In this document: positions 1 through 9,098 of the stretch, piece by piece
How positions within the stretch are numbered: the first letter of the stretch is position 1
Layout of the letters: each line of letters begins with the position of its first letter
Assembly (NCBI RefSeq): GCF_003725735.1
Contig: NZ_RJTM01000128.1
Span: 1 to 42,264 of the forward strand
Length of the DNA: 42,264 nt
Direction of reading: 5' to 3'
From: Sinomicrobium pectinilyticum
GTDB taxonomy: Bacteria > Bacteroidota > Bacteroidia > Flavobacteriales > Flavobacteriaceae
Position numbers and translations under genes: made by a program
The notes under the pieces: model-generated
Seen by the model: only the letters and a program-made list of their open reading frames with translations
Databases searched by the model: none
Told to the model about the DNA's origin: nothing

Positions 1-41
1 GCAATACGGAAGGTTTTTCAGCCGGTTTAAGATTGATGTGT

Positions 42-629
42 TTACTCTTCCATCATGACCCTTTCCGTTACCCTCTCCGAAGTTTCAAAATCTTTTCCTT
101 CGAACAATACCCAGTCGGCCTTGACATGTACTCCTGCAGTTTTGTTTTTTATCTGTACAAACATTCTGTCCAGGTACATTTTACGGTTATTAACGGTTAC
201 GGTAACCACCGGTTTTCTATGGGAATTCAGAGTGAGATAAAGTTTTAGTTTTTTGGATACTGCCAGGTACATTTCGTAGAGGTCCGGCGCCAGATACTCC
301 GTCGCGATACCGTATGCCAGTTTTTTTTGTGCCAGGTTTAACGGTTTTCTGATACCTCCTTCGGTATACACAATCCGGTAAGCCTCTACAGGGTTATTCC
401 GGGCCAGGGACTTGCCTTCCATCCTGGCATCGTAGACGTAAGTATTGTGGTTATTACTGTGCTGGATATAAAAAAGCCTGGTAGGTGTTGTTTCCGGTAC
501 CGGGTAACCATTCTGGGCGAAAGAAACGGAAAAAAGGAAAAGGAAACCCAAAAAGCAGGATAATTTTATAGCCGGGCAGAAAGACGGATATCCGGATAAT
601 ATTAACAGGCGAGTCGTTTGATAAAACAT
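42..629 (-). CDS. DUF4833-like exported protein
   Basis: This 195-residue protein resembles the DUF4833 family of Bacteroidota, whose function is not known. The N-terminus carries a long hydrophobic stretch at about residues 22-37 ending in SVSFAQ, which looks like a signal peptide, so the mature protein is probably periplasmic or surface exposed. The region around FYIQHSNNHNTYVYDA and the later PDLYEMYLAVSKK segment are what I associate with the family. The first ATG leaves about 20 residues before the hydrophobic core, which is long for a signal peptide, but no other in-frame ATG precedes the conserved part. It lies 94 bases downstream of the GNAT-like gene on the same strand and may be co-transcribed. 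The family call is from memory. Confidence 0.7.
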   Translation of the reverse strand: MFYQTTRLLILSGYPSFCPAIKLSCFLGFLFLFSVSFAQNGYPVPETTPTRLFYIQHSNNHNTYVYDARMEGKSLARNNPVEAYRIVYTEGGIRKPLNLAQKKLAYGIATEYLAPDLYEMYLAVSKKLKLYLTLNSHRKPVVTVTVNNRKMYLDRMFVQIKNKTAGVHVKADWVLFEGKDFETSERVTERVMMEE

Positions 630-723
630 AAATACATTATTTAAGTTTAAGAATTTCCGTTTAATACCTCTTCTGCTTCATTTTTCTTTTCCGGATATCT
701 TTTCTACACTTTGTGTCCACAGC

Positions 724-1854
724 TTATATCATATCCAGGGGTTTGACCCAGGTAACCCTTCGTTTGTGTTTCTTGTGCTCTTCGTAGTGTTTCCACAGGA
801 GCTGGACCGCCATGTTTTCTTCCAGCTCAGGGTTGGATTCGACATATCGCATGCCCCTTTTCCGGAATATCTTATTCGTTTCGTTAAAAATAATGGCCGT
901 AACCCCCTTGTTCTGATATTTCGGGTCCACCCCAATGAGATATAATGTTGCGGAAGTGCTCTTTTTTTGCGCTTGCAGGATGTGGAAGAAACCGAAGGGG
1001 AAGAGTTTGCCTTTTGCCTTTTGTAAAGCCCTGGAAAAAGAAGGCATGGTAATGGAAAAAGCTACCATCTTACCGTTTTCATCCACAATGAACTTGACAA
1101 AATCGGGATGTATGAATTTCAGGTATTTTTTTTTGTATTGCTCTATCTGGGGTTTCTGGATGGGGATAAACGATTGCAGGTCCTTGAAAGAACGGTTCAT
1201 AAGGTCGAACATGTCATCGGCATATTCCACCAGCTCTGCGGAAGACTTGAACTGCAATAATCTCAGGTTATACCTTTTGAGGATAATATCCGAAAACTTA
1301 CCTATTTTTTCCGGTACCGTATCGGGTATGCCGATGAGGAATTCCACCCATGCTGCGCCTTCGCTGAACCCCAATTTCCTGAAGTGTTCCGGGTAGTAGG
1401 TGTAATTGTATATGGTGGACATATTGCTAAGCTTGTCAAAGCCTTTTACGAGCATCCCGGCTTTGTCCATATGGGTAAAACCTACAGGCCCTTCAAGATA
1501 TTTCAGTTCTTTTTCTTTACCTATTTCCGCCACTTTAGCCAGCAGGGCTTTTGTGACTTCTATGTCATCCACTACATCGAACCAGCCGAACCGGATTTTT
1601 TTCTTTTGTTGTTCTTCTACCTCTATATGGTTGATGATTGCGGCGATACGTCCTGCTATTTTCCCCTCTTTATATGCCAGAAATAACCACACGTCCGCGT
1701 TTTCCAGGGAAGGGTTTTTTGTTTTATCAAAAGTCGCTATTTCTTCTTTGATAAGGGGAGGGACCCAATACGGAGAATCCTTGTAGAGTTTAAAGGGGAA
1801 TTTGACGAAAGCTTTCAGCTCTCCCGGTTGCTTCACTTCTTTTACGGTAATCAT
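724..1854 (-). CDS. GNAT-like N-acetyltransferase family protein (YghO-like)
   Basis: This 376-residue soluble protein resembles the YghO/GNAT-like proteins of Bacteroidota, whose substrate is not known. The N-terminal part (about residues 1-90) has the typical opening with PFKLYKDSPYWVPPL and a strand ending in GRIAAIINH. The C-terminal part (about 290-350) has LIGVDPKYQNKGV, which matches the acetyl-CoA-binding Q/RxxGxG/A-type loop of GNAT folds, followed by a helix and NPELEENMAVQLLWKHYE. The start codon overlaps the stop of the upstream channel-like gene in an ATGA arrangement, so the two are probably translationally coupled. Whether it transfers acetyl groups is inference from fold alone. 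Confidence 0.75.
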   Translation of the reverse strand: MITVKEVKQPGELKAFVKFPFKLYKDSPYWVPPLIKEEIATFDKTKNPSLENADVWLFLAYKEGKIAGRIAAIINHIEVEEQQKKKIRFGWFDVVDDIEVTKALLAKVAEIGKEKELKYLEGPVGFTHMDKAGMLVKGFDKLSNMSTIYNYTYYPEHFRKLGFSEGAAWVEFLIGIPDTVPEKIGKFSDIILKRYNLRLLQFKSSAELVEYADDMFDLMNRSFKDLQSFIPIQKPQIEQYKKKYLKFIHPDFVKFIVDENGKMVAFSITMPSFSRALQKAKGKLFPFGFFHILQAQKKSTSATLYLIGVDPKYQNKGVTAIIFNETNKIFRKRGMRYVESNPELEENMAVQLLWKHYEEHKKHKRRVTWVKPLDMI

Positions 1855-2900
1855 AAGTCTATATCGAAAGGATTTTCTTTTCTTTTGCCCTTTTTCTTTT
1901 TATTTTTTCGCTTCTGTTTCTTTGTCTTTTCGTACTTGATCTTTTTTCCTGCCTTATGATCCAGCAGCTCCGGGTTCTCTGTTTCATTCTCTTCATCTTT
2001 ATCCTTGTCATCCTCCTCCAGGGGTACGGGTATATATTCGTCTTCATGATAGTCCAGACGATATGATACGCCCAGCCCGGCAAACAACCTGGAGGGAGTA
2101 TTTTTTATATTAATACCGGCGGAAGCATCTACCTGTAAGTGGCTGTTTATAAGCCTGGCCGCCCCGAACCGGAAAATGCCGTCACCGTAGGTGTCACTCT
2201 TAAACCCCTGGTGCTCTGCAAAGACAGAATATCGAGGGTCCGAAAGGGAGTGGGTTAAAGTTAAGATATAGCTAAACAAAGGATCATCTCCTCCGAGCCG
2301 GTCGAATATGAAGTTGGTCGTAAATACCCAGCTTCCGGCAAAGTGGCTTTGCGTGATGAGCATGGCCTTCATGGACAGGGACGGCTCGTCCGGGTAAAAC
2401 GGATTGTCCCCGAAAAGCAGGTTGGTACCGATATAGGCCGAAACGGCCGGTATAAGATCCGACAGGTGGAATGCCGTATGATCGTCACGCCAGCTGTAGA
2501 GGTTAGCCTCTCTTAACTTAGGTTCGAAGATCAGGTATTTGGCACCGACAGTATTCTGGTAAAAATTGCTTTGTCTTACCGTATAGGGAGTGGCGGAAGT
2601 ATTGTAGGTTATGTTGTCCCACATATAAATACCCTGCCAGGTTATTTCAAGTCTTTCTTCGAGTACGCCGACCCTCAGGGCAAAATCCGTTCCGTATTGT
2701 TCGTTTTCCGTCCGCAGGCCGTCGTGTTTCCGTCTTTCATAAAAAACTCCCATTTCTGCCTGGTAAACATTTTTACCGGGAGCATAGGCGCTGACTGACC
2801 TTCCGGGACGATTGGAATTAATGATATCCGTATACTGTGCATACAACGGATTGCCCGTAACCAATGTCAGAATAAGTAGTTTAAGATAGAGATGTTTCAT
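1851..2900 (-). CDS. Outer-membrane channel-like protein (phenol-degradation MetA-like transporter family) with Lys-rich tail
   Basis: The 349-residue product begins with a signal peptide (hydrophobic to about residue 20, GNPLYAQ) followed by TDIINSNRPGRS, a pattern I associate with the Phenol_MetA_deg-like outer-membrane family. The body alternates polar and aromatic residues as expected for beta strands, ending near GLGVSYRLDYHEDEYIP at about residue 290. After this comes a tail of about 55 residues, first acidic (EEDDKDKDEENE) and then very Lys-rich. This is unusual because outer-membrane barrels normally end with the last strand. Its stop codon overlaps the start of the GNAT-like gene by four bases. 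The substrate is unknown and may not be aromatic. Confidence 0.65.
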   Translation of the reverse strand: MKHLYLKLLILTLVTGNPLYAQYTDIINSNRPGRSVSAYAPGKNVYQAEMGVFYERRKHDGLRTENEQYGTDFALRVGVLEERLEITWQGIYMWDNITYNTSATPYTVRQSNFYQNTVGAKYLIFEPKLREANLYSWRDDHTAFHLSDLIPAVSAYIGTNLLFGDNPFYPDEPSLSMKAMLITQSHFAGSWVFTTNFIFDRLGGDDPLFSYILTLTHSLSDPRYSVFAEHQGFKSDTYGDGIFRFGAARLINSHLQVDASAGINIKNTPSRLFAGLGVSYRLDYHEDEYIPVPLEEDDKDKDEENETENPELLDHKAGKKIKYEKTKKQKRKNKKKKGKRKENPFDIDL

Positions 2901-3237
2901 AATTGCGACTCAGGTGTTTGTGTTCGGATATTTTCCGGCACCGGGGTGAAAACCGGATTTTTAAAGGCCCCGGGATATTGTTATTGAATTAAAGGTTAAA
3001 ACCTGACCCCGGTAACATCGGGATTCATTACAGTTTCTTAGTTTTCGTTAATTTTAGCTGCTGATTCACGGGTAACGGGATCAGTCCTCTAAAATTATTC
3101 CTGGTAAAAAGGATTTTCGGTTTGCTAAAAAAACAACCTGTGGATTTCCAACGCATAGCAGATTGTTTTTAAGAAAAGCCCTTATCCGCACCCCGGCCCT
3201 TAAAAATTATAACGTACGACCGGTCCCGATATTTGCC

Positions 3238-3245
3238 CAAATATA
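3238..3245 (-). promoter_or_regulatory. Possible -7 promoter element
   Basis: On the minus strand the sequence reads TATATTTG, a full match to the Bacteroidota -7 consensus TAnnTTTG. No TTG is present at the expected -33 distance. It faces the channel-like gene starting at 2900, but is far from it. Confidence 0.35.
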
Positions 3246-3299
3246 TAGATTTTATTATTTTTTTATGAAATTGCGTCCTGTTTTAAAATAAGAGAATCG

Positions 3300-3307
3300 T
3301 ATTTTTG
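3300..3307 (+). promoter_or_regulatory. Possible -7 promoter element of the DUF4834-yfhO group
   Basis: TATTTTTG matches TAnnTTTG and lies 25 bases before the start codon of the DUF4834 gene. That would give a leader of about 20 bases. A correctly spaced TTG is not present, so support comes from the -7 element and its position only. Confidence 0.45.
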
Positions 3308-3332
3308 ACGTTAGAATAAATATTGTTTTTGA

Positions 3333-3614
3333 ATGCAGTTACTAAGAACCATAGCATTTATTGTTATTTTTTATTACCTTTTCCGTTTCCTGGCGAGGAT
3401 GTTCGGCCCCATGTTATTCCGGTATGCCTCTAAAAAAGCACAGGAAAAATACCAGGAACAACACCGGAACCGCACACAGGGCGGAGGGAGAAGAGAAATG
3501 CCGCAGGAGGGAGAAGTGGTCATAGAAAATACACCGGAAAATATCAGAAAACAAAGAACTTCAAAATCCGGTAAAAAAGTAGGAGAGTACATCGATTTTG
3601 AGGAAATTGACTAA
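3333..3614 (+). CDS. DUF4834 family small membrane protein
   Basis: This 93-residue protein has one hydrophobic segment at about residues 4-27 (IAFIVIFYYLFRFLARMFGPMLF), then a polar basic stretch and a C-terminal GKKVGEYIDFEEID. That layout, one membrane anchor with a conserved YIDFEEID-like end, fits DUF4834, a flavobacterial family of unknown function. It starts about 25 bases after a -7 element and ends 20 bases before the YfhO-like gene, so it is probably the first gene of that operon. The tail probably faces the cytoplasm, judging from its Lys/Arg content just after the membrane segment; this is inference. Confidence 0.75.
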   Translation: MQLLRTIAFIVIFYYLFRFLARMFGPMLFRYASKKAQEKYQEQHRNRTQGGGRREMPQEGEVVIENTPENIRKQRTSKSGKKVGEYIDFEEID

Positions 3615-3634
3615 CTGAAACCAAACCTTCTTTC

Positions 3635-6079
3635 ATGCAGATAAAAAAGATCTTGCCTCATTTTATCATTGTCCTGGTATTTATTGCAGTTTCTATAGGG
3701 TATTTTATACCCGCACTACAGGGGAAAAAAATATTCCAGAGCGATATCGTACAATTTAACGGTATGGCCAAAGAACAGCGGGATTTCATCAAAAAAACAG
3801 GGGAAGAACCTTACTGGACCAATAGTGCTTTCGGGGGCATGCCCACCTATCAACTGGGGGCCAATTATCCGCATGATTATATTAAAAAACTGGACCGGAC
3901 CATTCGTTTTCTGCCGAGGCCGGCAGATTACATGTTCCTGTATTTCGTAGGATTTTACATTCTGCTACTGGTCATGAAGGTCGATTACAAACTGGCCTTT
4001 CTCGGTGCCCTGGCCTTTGGTTTATCTACCTATCTCATTATCATTATCGGTGTGGGACACAATGCCAAGGCCCATGCCATCGGTTATTTTCCCGTAGTAC
4101 TGGCAGGAATACTGCTGGCATTCCGGCAAAAGTACATTTCAGGATTCCTGCTGACCGCTTTCGGGATGGCGCTGGAAATAAGTGCCAATCATATTCAGAT
4201 GACCTACTACCTGATGTTGCTGGTCCTGGCACTCGGAGTAGTATACGCTGTTGAAGCTTTCAGGAAAAAAGAGGTGCCCCGGTTCCTGAAGACCTGTGGC
4301 ATTCTTGTGGTCGCCGTATTTATCGGGATACTGACCAATGCCACCAACCTGCTGGCCACGCAGGAGTATGCACAATGGAGTACCCGTGGCAAAAGCGAAC
4401 TGACCGTAAACCCGGACGGGTCACCGAAAAAAGATGCGAACGGACTGGATAAGGAGTATATTACACAATATAGCTACGGCATTACGGAAACATTGAATCT
4501 TTTTGTACCGCGGCTTTTCGGGGGATCGAACAGTGAAAAGCTCGGGGAAGATTCCGAAACCTATAATTTTTTATTGAAACAGGGAGTACCGAGGGTGCAG
4601 GCCCTGGATTTTGCGGAAAACCTTCCTACGTACTGGGGAAAACAACCTGGTGTAGCCGGGCCGGCATATGTGGGAGCGGTAATCTTGTTCCTTTTTGTAC
4701 TGTCATTATTCCTGGTTAAGGGAAAGACCAAATGGTGGCTCCTCGCGGGAATACTCCTGTCGCTTTTACTGTCCTGGGGAAAAAATTTTAGCCTGCTGAC
4801 CAATCTGATGATCGATTATTTCCCCATGTACAATAAATTCCGTGCGGTATCTTCCATACAGGTGATACTGGAATTGTGTGTGCCCGTGCTGGCCATCCTG
4901 GGACTTGGGCGGTTCTTGGACAGTTCGCGGTCTGCAGAAGAAAAAACACAGGCATTGAAATGGACAGCTATAATAATCTTCGGCCTGCTGGCACTGTTGT
5001 TTGTCGGGCGCGGCTTTTTTGACTTCAACGGGGCTGGTGACGCGGCATACCGGCAATATTACGGGAATGAGATCGTAGACAAAATAAAGGCAGACCGGAA
5101 AGCCATGTATACCGCCGACCTTTGGCGTACTTTTATTTTTGTAGTGCTCGCTGCGGGGGTTTTGTGGCTTTACCTGAAAGGAAAGTTTAAGTATATGTAT
5201 GTTGTCGGCGGTTTTACGGCCCTGGTGCTTTTTGACCTGAGCGGTGTCGCCAGACGCTATGTGGACAAAGATGACTTCGTACAGGCCAAAGTGATGGATA
5301 TCCCTTTCCGGGAAACTCCCGTAGACAAGGAAATACTTAAGGATACTACCCATTACCGGGTTTATGAACCCTCGGTAGGCCTTAACGGGGCCAGGACTTC
5401 GTATTTTCACCATTCCGTAGGCGGATACCATGCGGCCAAACCGGGCAGGCTGATGGAATTATTCGAGTACCAGGTGGCTAAAAATAATATGGCTGTACTG
5501 AACATGCTCAATGTGAAGTATGTGATACAGCAAAATGAGGAAGGTAAATTATACCCAGCCCGGAACCCGGAAGCGGCAGGAAATGCCTGGTTCGTAAAAA
5601 GACTGATCCCGGTGAACAATGCGGACGAAGAGATGAATGCGCTGGACAGCCTGCAGGTACGGGAAGAAGCGGTTTTTAACCGGAATGCTTTTGAAGATGT
5701 GACGGCCGTAGCGGAACGTTCTTTTGAAGTAAGCCCGGCGGCATCCATACGATTAACGGAATACCGCCCGAATTATCTCAAATACATATCCGAGAACCCG
5801 AATGACGGCCTTGCCGTTTTTTCCGAAATGTATTATCCGCACGGATGGAAAGCAACCATAGACGGCAGGGAAACTTCTTTTTTCCGTGCGGATTACGCAC
5901 TCCGGGCTATGGAAGTTCCGGCAGGAAAACATACTATAGAATTCCGTTTTGAACCCGAAGTGGTGAAAAAAGGGAGTACGATAGCCCTTGCCGGAAATAT
6001 TCTCCTGGGATTATTATTGTTGGGGGGAATTTTTTACGGGGTAAGGAAAAAGAGGGAACATGCGGTTGGTGACCGGTAG
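3635..6079 (+). CDS. YfhO family membrane protein (probable glycosyltransferase-related)
   Basis: The 814-residue product matches the YfhO family: large polytopic membrane proteins thought to act in modifying lipid-linked or envelope glycopolymers, by analogy with YfhO of Bacillus. The N-terminus opens with a membrane segment (HFIIVLVFIAVSIGYFIPAL) followed by a loop with SDIVQFNGMAKEQRDFIKKTGEEPYWTNSAF. A dozen or so hydrophobic segments follow up to about residue 530. The C-terminal part is a soluble extracytoplasmic domain with EMYYPHGWKATIDGRE and a final membrane helix (ALAGNILLGLLLLGGIFYGV). The neighbours, a glycosyltransferase and a flippase on the same strand, support a role in surface polysaccharide assembly. 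The exact reaction is unknown. Confidence 0.85.
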   Translation: MQIKKILPHFIIVLVFIAVSIGYFIPALQGKKIFQSDIVQFNGMAKEQRDFIKKTGEEPYWTNSAFGGMPTYQLGANYPHDYIKKLDRTIRFLPRPADYMFLYFVGFYILLLVMKVDYKLAFLGALAFGLSTYLIIIIGVGHNAKAHAIGYFPVVLAGILLAFRQKYISGFLLTAFGMALEISANHIQMTYYLMLLVLALGVVYAVEAFRKKEVPRFLKTCGILVVAVFIGILTNATNLLATQEYAQWSTRGKSELTVNPDGSPKKDANGLDKEYITQYSYGITETLNLFVPRLFGGSNSEKLGEDSETYNFLLKQGVPRVQALDFAENLPTYWGKQPGVAGPAYVGAVILFLFVLSLFLVKGKTKWWLLAGILLSLLLSWGKNFSLLTNLMIDYFPMYNKFRAVSSIQVILELCVPVLAILGLGRFLDSSRSAEEKTQALKWTAIIIFGLLALLFVGRGFFDFNGAGDAAYRQYYGNEIVDKIKADRKAMYTADLWRTFIFVVLAAGVLWLYLKGKFKYMYVVGGFTALVLFDLSGVARRYVDKDDFVQAKVMDIPFRETPVDKEILKDTTHYRVYEPSVGLNGARTSYFHHSVGGYHAAKPGRLMELFEYQVAKNNMAVLNMLNVKYVIQQNEEGKLYPARNPEAAGNAWFVKRLIPVNNADEEMNALDSLQVREEAVFNRNAFEDVTAVAERSFEVSPAASIRLTEYRPNYLKYISENPNDGLAVFSEMYYPHGWKATIDGRETSFFRADYALRAMEVPAGKHTIEFRFEPEVVKKGSTIALAGNILLGLLLLGGIFYGVRKKREHAVGDR

Positions 6080-6199
6080 CGGATGTAAAGAAAATGTTCC
6101 CTGGTTTGAATGATTACCCCGGATGGGTTCGAGGTGCCCCGGCCGTATACGTATAGTATAAAATTACCTCATATCTGAAAATTTCAAATCTGTAGAATC

Positions 6200-7516
6200 C
6201 TGAAGAAAAAAGTACTTATCATAACTTACTATTGGCCTCCTGCGGGCGGTCCCGGGGTGCAACGGTGGCTCAAATTTGTCAAGTACCTGGGCGAGTTCGG
6301 CGTGGAACCCGTGGTTTATGCCCCTGAAAATCCGCATTATCCTGTAACGGACAAAAGTTTTGAAAAAGAAATACCACACGATATTACCGTCCTCAAACGC
6401 CCTGTATTCGAACCGTACGCCATAGCTTCGGTGCTTTCCGGAAAAAAGACAAAAGAGATAAGTTCGGGGCTTATAAGAGAGAAGAAACAGTCACCCGTCG
6501 AAAAAATACTTTTGTGGATAAGGGGAAACCTCTTTATTCCCGATGCCAGGAAATTCTGGGTAAAACCTTCCGTCCGTTACCTTTCCGGATACCTTCGCAA
6601 AGAAAATATAGATACTGTCATTACTACCGGTCCCCCGCATAGTGTGCACCTCATCGGAATGGGGCTGAAAAAGAAAAGGGGAGTGAGATGGATAGCTGAT
6701 TTTCGCGATCCGTGGACCAGTATCAGCTATCACGAAAAACTGAAACTGTCGGGATCTTCCCGGCGAAAACACCAGGAACTGGAACAGGAAGTATTGAACA
6801 GGGCAGATCGTCTGCTGGTTACCAGTTTTACTACCGCGGATGAATTCAGGGAAAAGACCGGGACCCCCATAGAGGTGATCACCAATGGCTACGACCTGAC
6901 GTTCACGGAAAACGTGGAGCCGGATAAAACCTTTACCATAGCCCATATAGGGTCCCTGCTTACGGAGAGAAACCCGTTGATACTGTGGGAAGCCCTGGCG
7001 GAACTTACGGCAGAGCACAAGGATTTTGCGGATAACCTGGTGCTGAAGTTTACGGGTACTGTCAGTAACGAAATTCTCAATACCCTGGAGGAATACGGGT
7101 TGAGCAAATATCTGGTACTTCCCGGCTATGTATCGCATGAAGAAGCATTAAAACTACAGCGATCTGCGCGGATATTACTGCTCATAGAAATGAACAGAGA
7201 AGAAACGCGGGGTATCATACCTGGTAAGCTTTTCGAATATATGGTGGCCAAAAGACCTGTAATTGCCATAGGGCCGGAGGGCTGGGATGTGGCCCGTATC
7301 ATAACGGAAACCGGGGCGGGAACTACATTTACCTATGCAGAAAAAGGGGCATTAAAAGACAAGCTTTTCCAGAGTTACGAAAGGTTTCTGTGGAACAAGC
7401 TAAAAGTTTCACCTTCCGGTGTACAGAAATACAGCAGGAGGGCGCTGGCGAACAAACTGGCAAACCTTATCCTGGAAAACATGCCCGTAAAAGAAAACGG
7501 GGAGAGGGGATCGTAA
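6200..7516 (+). CDS. Glycosyltransferase (family 4-like), probable CTG start
   Basis: The product resembles flavobacterial GT-B glycosyltransferases whose N-terminus runs KKVLIITYYWPPAGGPGVQRW. In this reading frame the sequence from 6200 reads LKKKVLIITYYWPPAGG and continues into GPGVQRWLKF. The nearest in-frame ATG/GTG upstream of conserved sequence is GTG at 6257, which falls inside the motif and would delete the first strand of the Rossmann fold. Between the in-frame stop at 6176 and this point there is no ATG, GTG or TTG. CTG at 6200 is therefore the likeliest initiation codon (438 residues). The C-terminal domain has TIAHIGSLLTERNPLILWEAL and GKLFEYMVAKRPVIAIGPEG, a donor-binding arrangement typical of GT4. 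It probably builds a surface glycan. Confidence 0.75.
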   Translation: MKKKVLIITYYWPPAGGPGVQRWLKFVKYLGEFGVEPVVYAPENPHYPVTDKSFEKEIPHDITVLKRPVFEPYAIASVLSGKKTKEISSGLIREKKQSPVEKILLWIRGNLFIPDARKFWVKPSVRYLSGYLRKENIDTVITTGPPHSVHLIGMGLKKKRGVRWIADFRDPWTSISYHEKLKLSGSSRRKHQELEQEVLNRADRLLVTSFTTADEFREKTGTPIEVITNGYDLTFTENVEPDKTFTIAHIGSLLTERNPLILWEALAELTAEHKDFADNLVLKFTGTVSNEILNTLEEYGLSKYLVLPGYVSHEEALKLQRSARILLLIEMNREETRGIIPGKLFEYMVAKRPVIAIGPEGWDVARIITETGAGTTFTYAEKGALKDKLFQSYERFLWNKLKVSPSGVQKYSRRALANKLANLILENMPVKENGERGS

Positions 7517-7631
7517 ATTCCGGACTTTTACGGAACTTTGTCCGGCGTGGGACAACCCGGATGTGAAAATCACAGGCCGGGGGCATTGCGGGTCTCACGT
7601 TGTGAGTTAAAAGCATTTACAGCCTATATTT
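7517..7631 (+). promoter_or_regulatory. Spacer before flippase with small hairpin
   Basis: The spacer contains a short perfect stem-loop, CTCAC at 7594-7598 and GTGAG at 7602-7606 around GTT, and the sequence TATATTTA directly before the flippase ATG. The latter is one base off the -7 consensus and would give an almost leaderless transcript. Both are weak signals. Confidence 0.25.
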
Positions 7632-9098
7632 ATGGGAATAGTATTCCGTCAGACGCTTAAAAATACGGTTAATACATACCTCGGGTTCGGACTCGGGGCA
7701 GTAAATACCTTGTTCCTGTATACCAATTTCCTTACCGAGGAATATTATGGCCTGGTAGGCTACCTGCTTTCCACGGCAAACATATTGATGCCGCTTTTTG
7801 CTTTCGGGGTACATAATACCCTGGTGAAGTTTTTCTCCTCTTATAAAGAAGAGGAAGAGCGGCGGAAGTTTGTTTTTATGATGTTTATTCTTCCGCTCTC
7901 CGTTATTATACCCGTAGGATTGCTCGGCACATTGGGGTACCGGTATATCGCGGCATTCCTTTCGCAGAAGAACCCGGTGGTGGAAGATTATACATGGGCC
8001 ATTTACGGAGTGGCTTTCGCAATGGCGTATTTCGAAGTGTTTTTTGCCTGGGGTAAGGTACATATGCGTTCCACTTTCGGGAATTTTATGAAGGAGGTCT
8101 TTCCCCGTGCCGTAGTGATGATATTGCTTTTCATGGTCCATTTCGGCCGGATTGAGATTGAGGATTTTGTCTTCTGGCTTACCGGAATGTACCTCCTGCG
8201 CACCGCAGTGATGGCGGTACATACCTGGACCGTAAATCCACCCCGCTTTTCCTGGACTTTTCCCGTCCGTGCCGTTTCGGTATGGAAATATTCGGGGCTC
8301 ATTGTGGTAGCCGGGTCCGTTGCTGTTGTTTTACTCGATATAGATACATTTATGATCGGGCAGTACAAGATTATAAACAATGTGGCCTTCTATAATGTGG
8401 CTGTTTTTATAGCAATGGTCATTGTGGTGCCGTCCAGGGCAATGCACCAGATAACCTATCCCATTACCGCAAAACTGATGAACGAACGTCGCCGGGAAGA
8501 GCTGCAAAGCCTTTACCAAAGAAGCTCTTTGACCTTGTACGTTGTAGGGGGGCTGTTGTTCTTGTGGATAACGCTTAACATAAGTGAGTTATACAGGGTT
8601 ATCCCGGGAAATTACAGCGAAGGGATTATCGTGGTATTCTTTATTGCTCTTGCCAAACTTTCCGAGAACCTGATGGGAAACAACAATTCGATTTTGTTCA
8701 ACTCGGATTACTACAGGATCATACTTTTTTTCGGGGTATTTCTGGCCGTTCTTACCGTTATCCTGAACATGGTTTTTATTCCGCTGTGGGGAATTGACGG
8801 GGCGGCTTTTGCCACGCTTCTGGCGGTTTTGGTATATAACGGTACCAAAATAGGCTTTGTATATGCTAAAATGAAGTTGCATCCTTTTTCCGCAAAAACC
8901 TTAAAGACCACCCTGCTTATTATATTTCTTATACTGGTATTCGGCTTCTGGGATTTCGATTTTTATCCGCTTGTCAATATCGGGTTAAAGTCTGTTCTGA
9001 TAGGGGGGGTATATCTCTTCCTGGTTTATAAACTGGAATTATCCGAAGATATCGTAAGGATAATTGAAAAAGTTTTAAATAAAAAAGCCCGCAGGTAA
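7632..9098 (+). CDS. Polysaccharide flippase (Wzx/MATE-like, oligosaccharide translocase)
   Basis: This 488-residue polytopic protein has about 12-14 hydrophobic segments. Its opening, GIVFRQTLKNTVNTYLGFGLGAVNTLFLY, is typical of the polysaccharide_synt/Wzx branch of the MOP flippase superfamily. A conserved-looking stretch, GLIVVAGSVAVVLLDIDTFMIGQY, corresponds to the start of the second six-helix half. Such proteins move lipid-linked oligosaccharides across the inner membrane. The gene follows the glycosyltransferase on the same strand, in line with a surface-glycan group. Its stop codon lies inside the hairpin at 9089-9109. The specific substrate cannot be told from sequence. Confidence 0.85.
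   Translation: MGIVFRQTLKNTVNTYLGFGLGAVNTLFLYTNFLTEEYYGLVGYLLSTANILMPLFAFGVHNTLVKFFSSYKEEEERRKFVFMMFILPLSVIIPVGLLGTLGYRYIAAFLSQKNPVVEDYTWAIYGVAFAMAYFEVFFAWGKVHMRSTFGNFMKEVFPRAVVMILLFMVHFGRIEIEDFVFWLTGMYLLRTAVMAVHTWTVNPPRFSWTFPVRAVSVWKYSGLIVVAGSVAVVLLDIDTFMIGQYKIINNVAFYNVAVFIAMVIVVPSRAMHQITYPITAKLMNERRREELQSLYQRSSLTLYVVGGLLFLWITLNISELYRVIPGNYSEGIIVVFFIALAKLSENLMGNNNSILFNSDYYRIILFFGVFLAVLTVILNMVFIPLWGIDGAAFATLLAVLVYNGTKIGFVYAKMKLHPFSAKTLKTTLLIIFLILVFGFWDFDFYPLVNIGLKSVLIGGVYLFLVYKLELSEDIVRIIEKVLNKKARR

Larger units (their letters stand above)
2901..3332. other. Intergenic region between divergent genes
   Basis: These 432 bases hold no credible gene. I see one -7 element facing each way (3238-3245 minus, 3300-3307 plus) and a short inverted repeat with arms CCGGGG at 2941-2946 and CCCCGG at 2968-2973. 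If the minus-strand element is used, the transcript of the channel-like gene would have a leader of about 330 bases. No known riboswitch class is recognisable in it. Confidence 0.5.
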
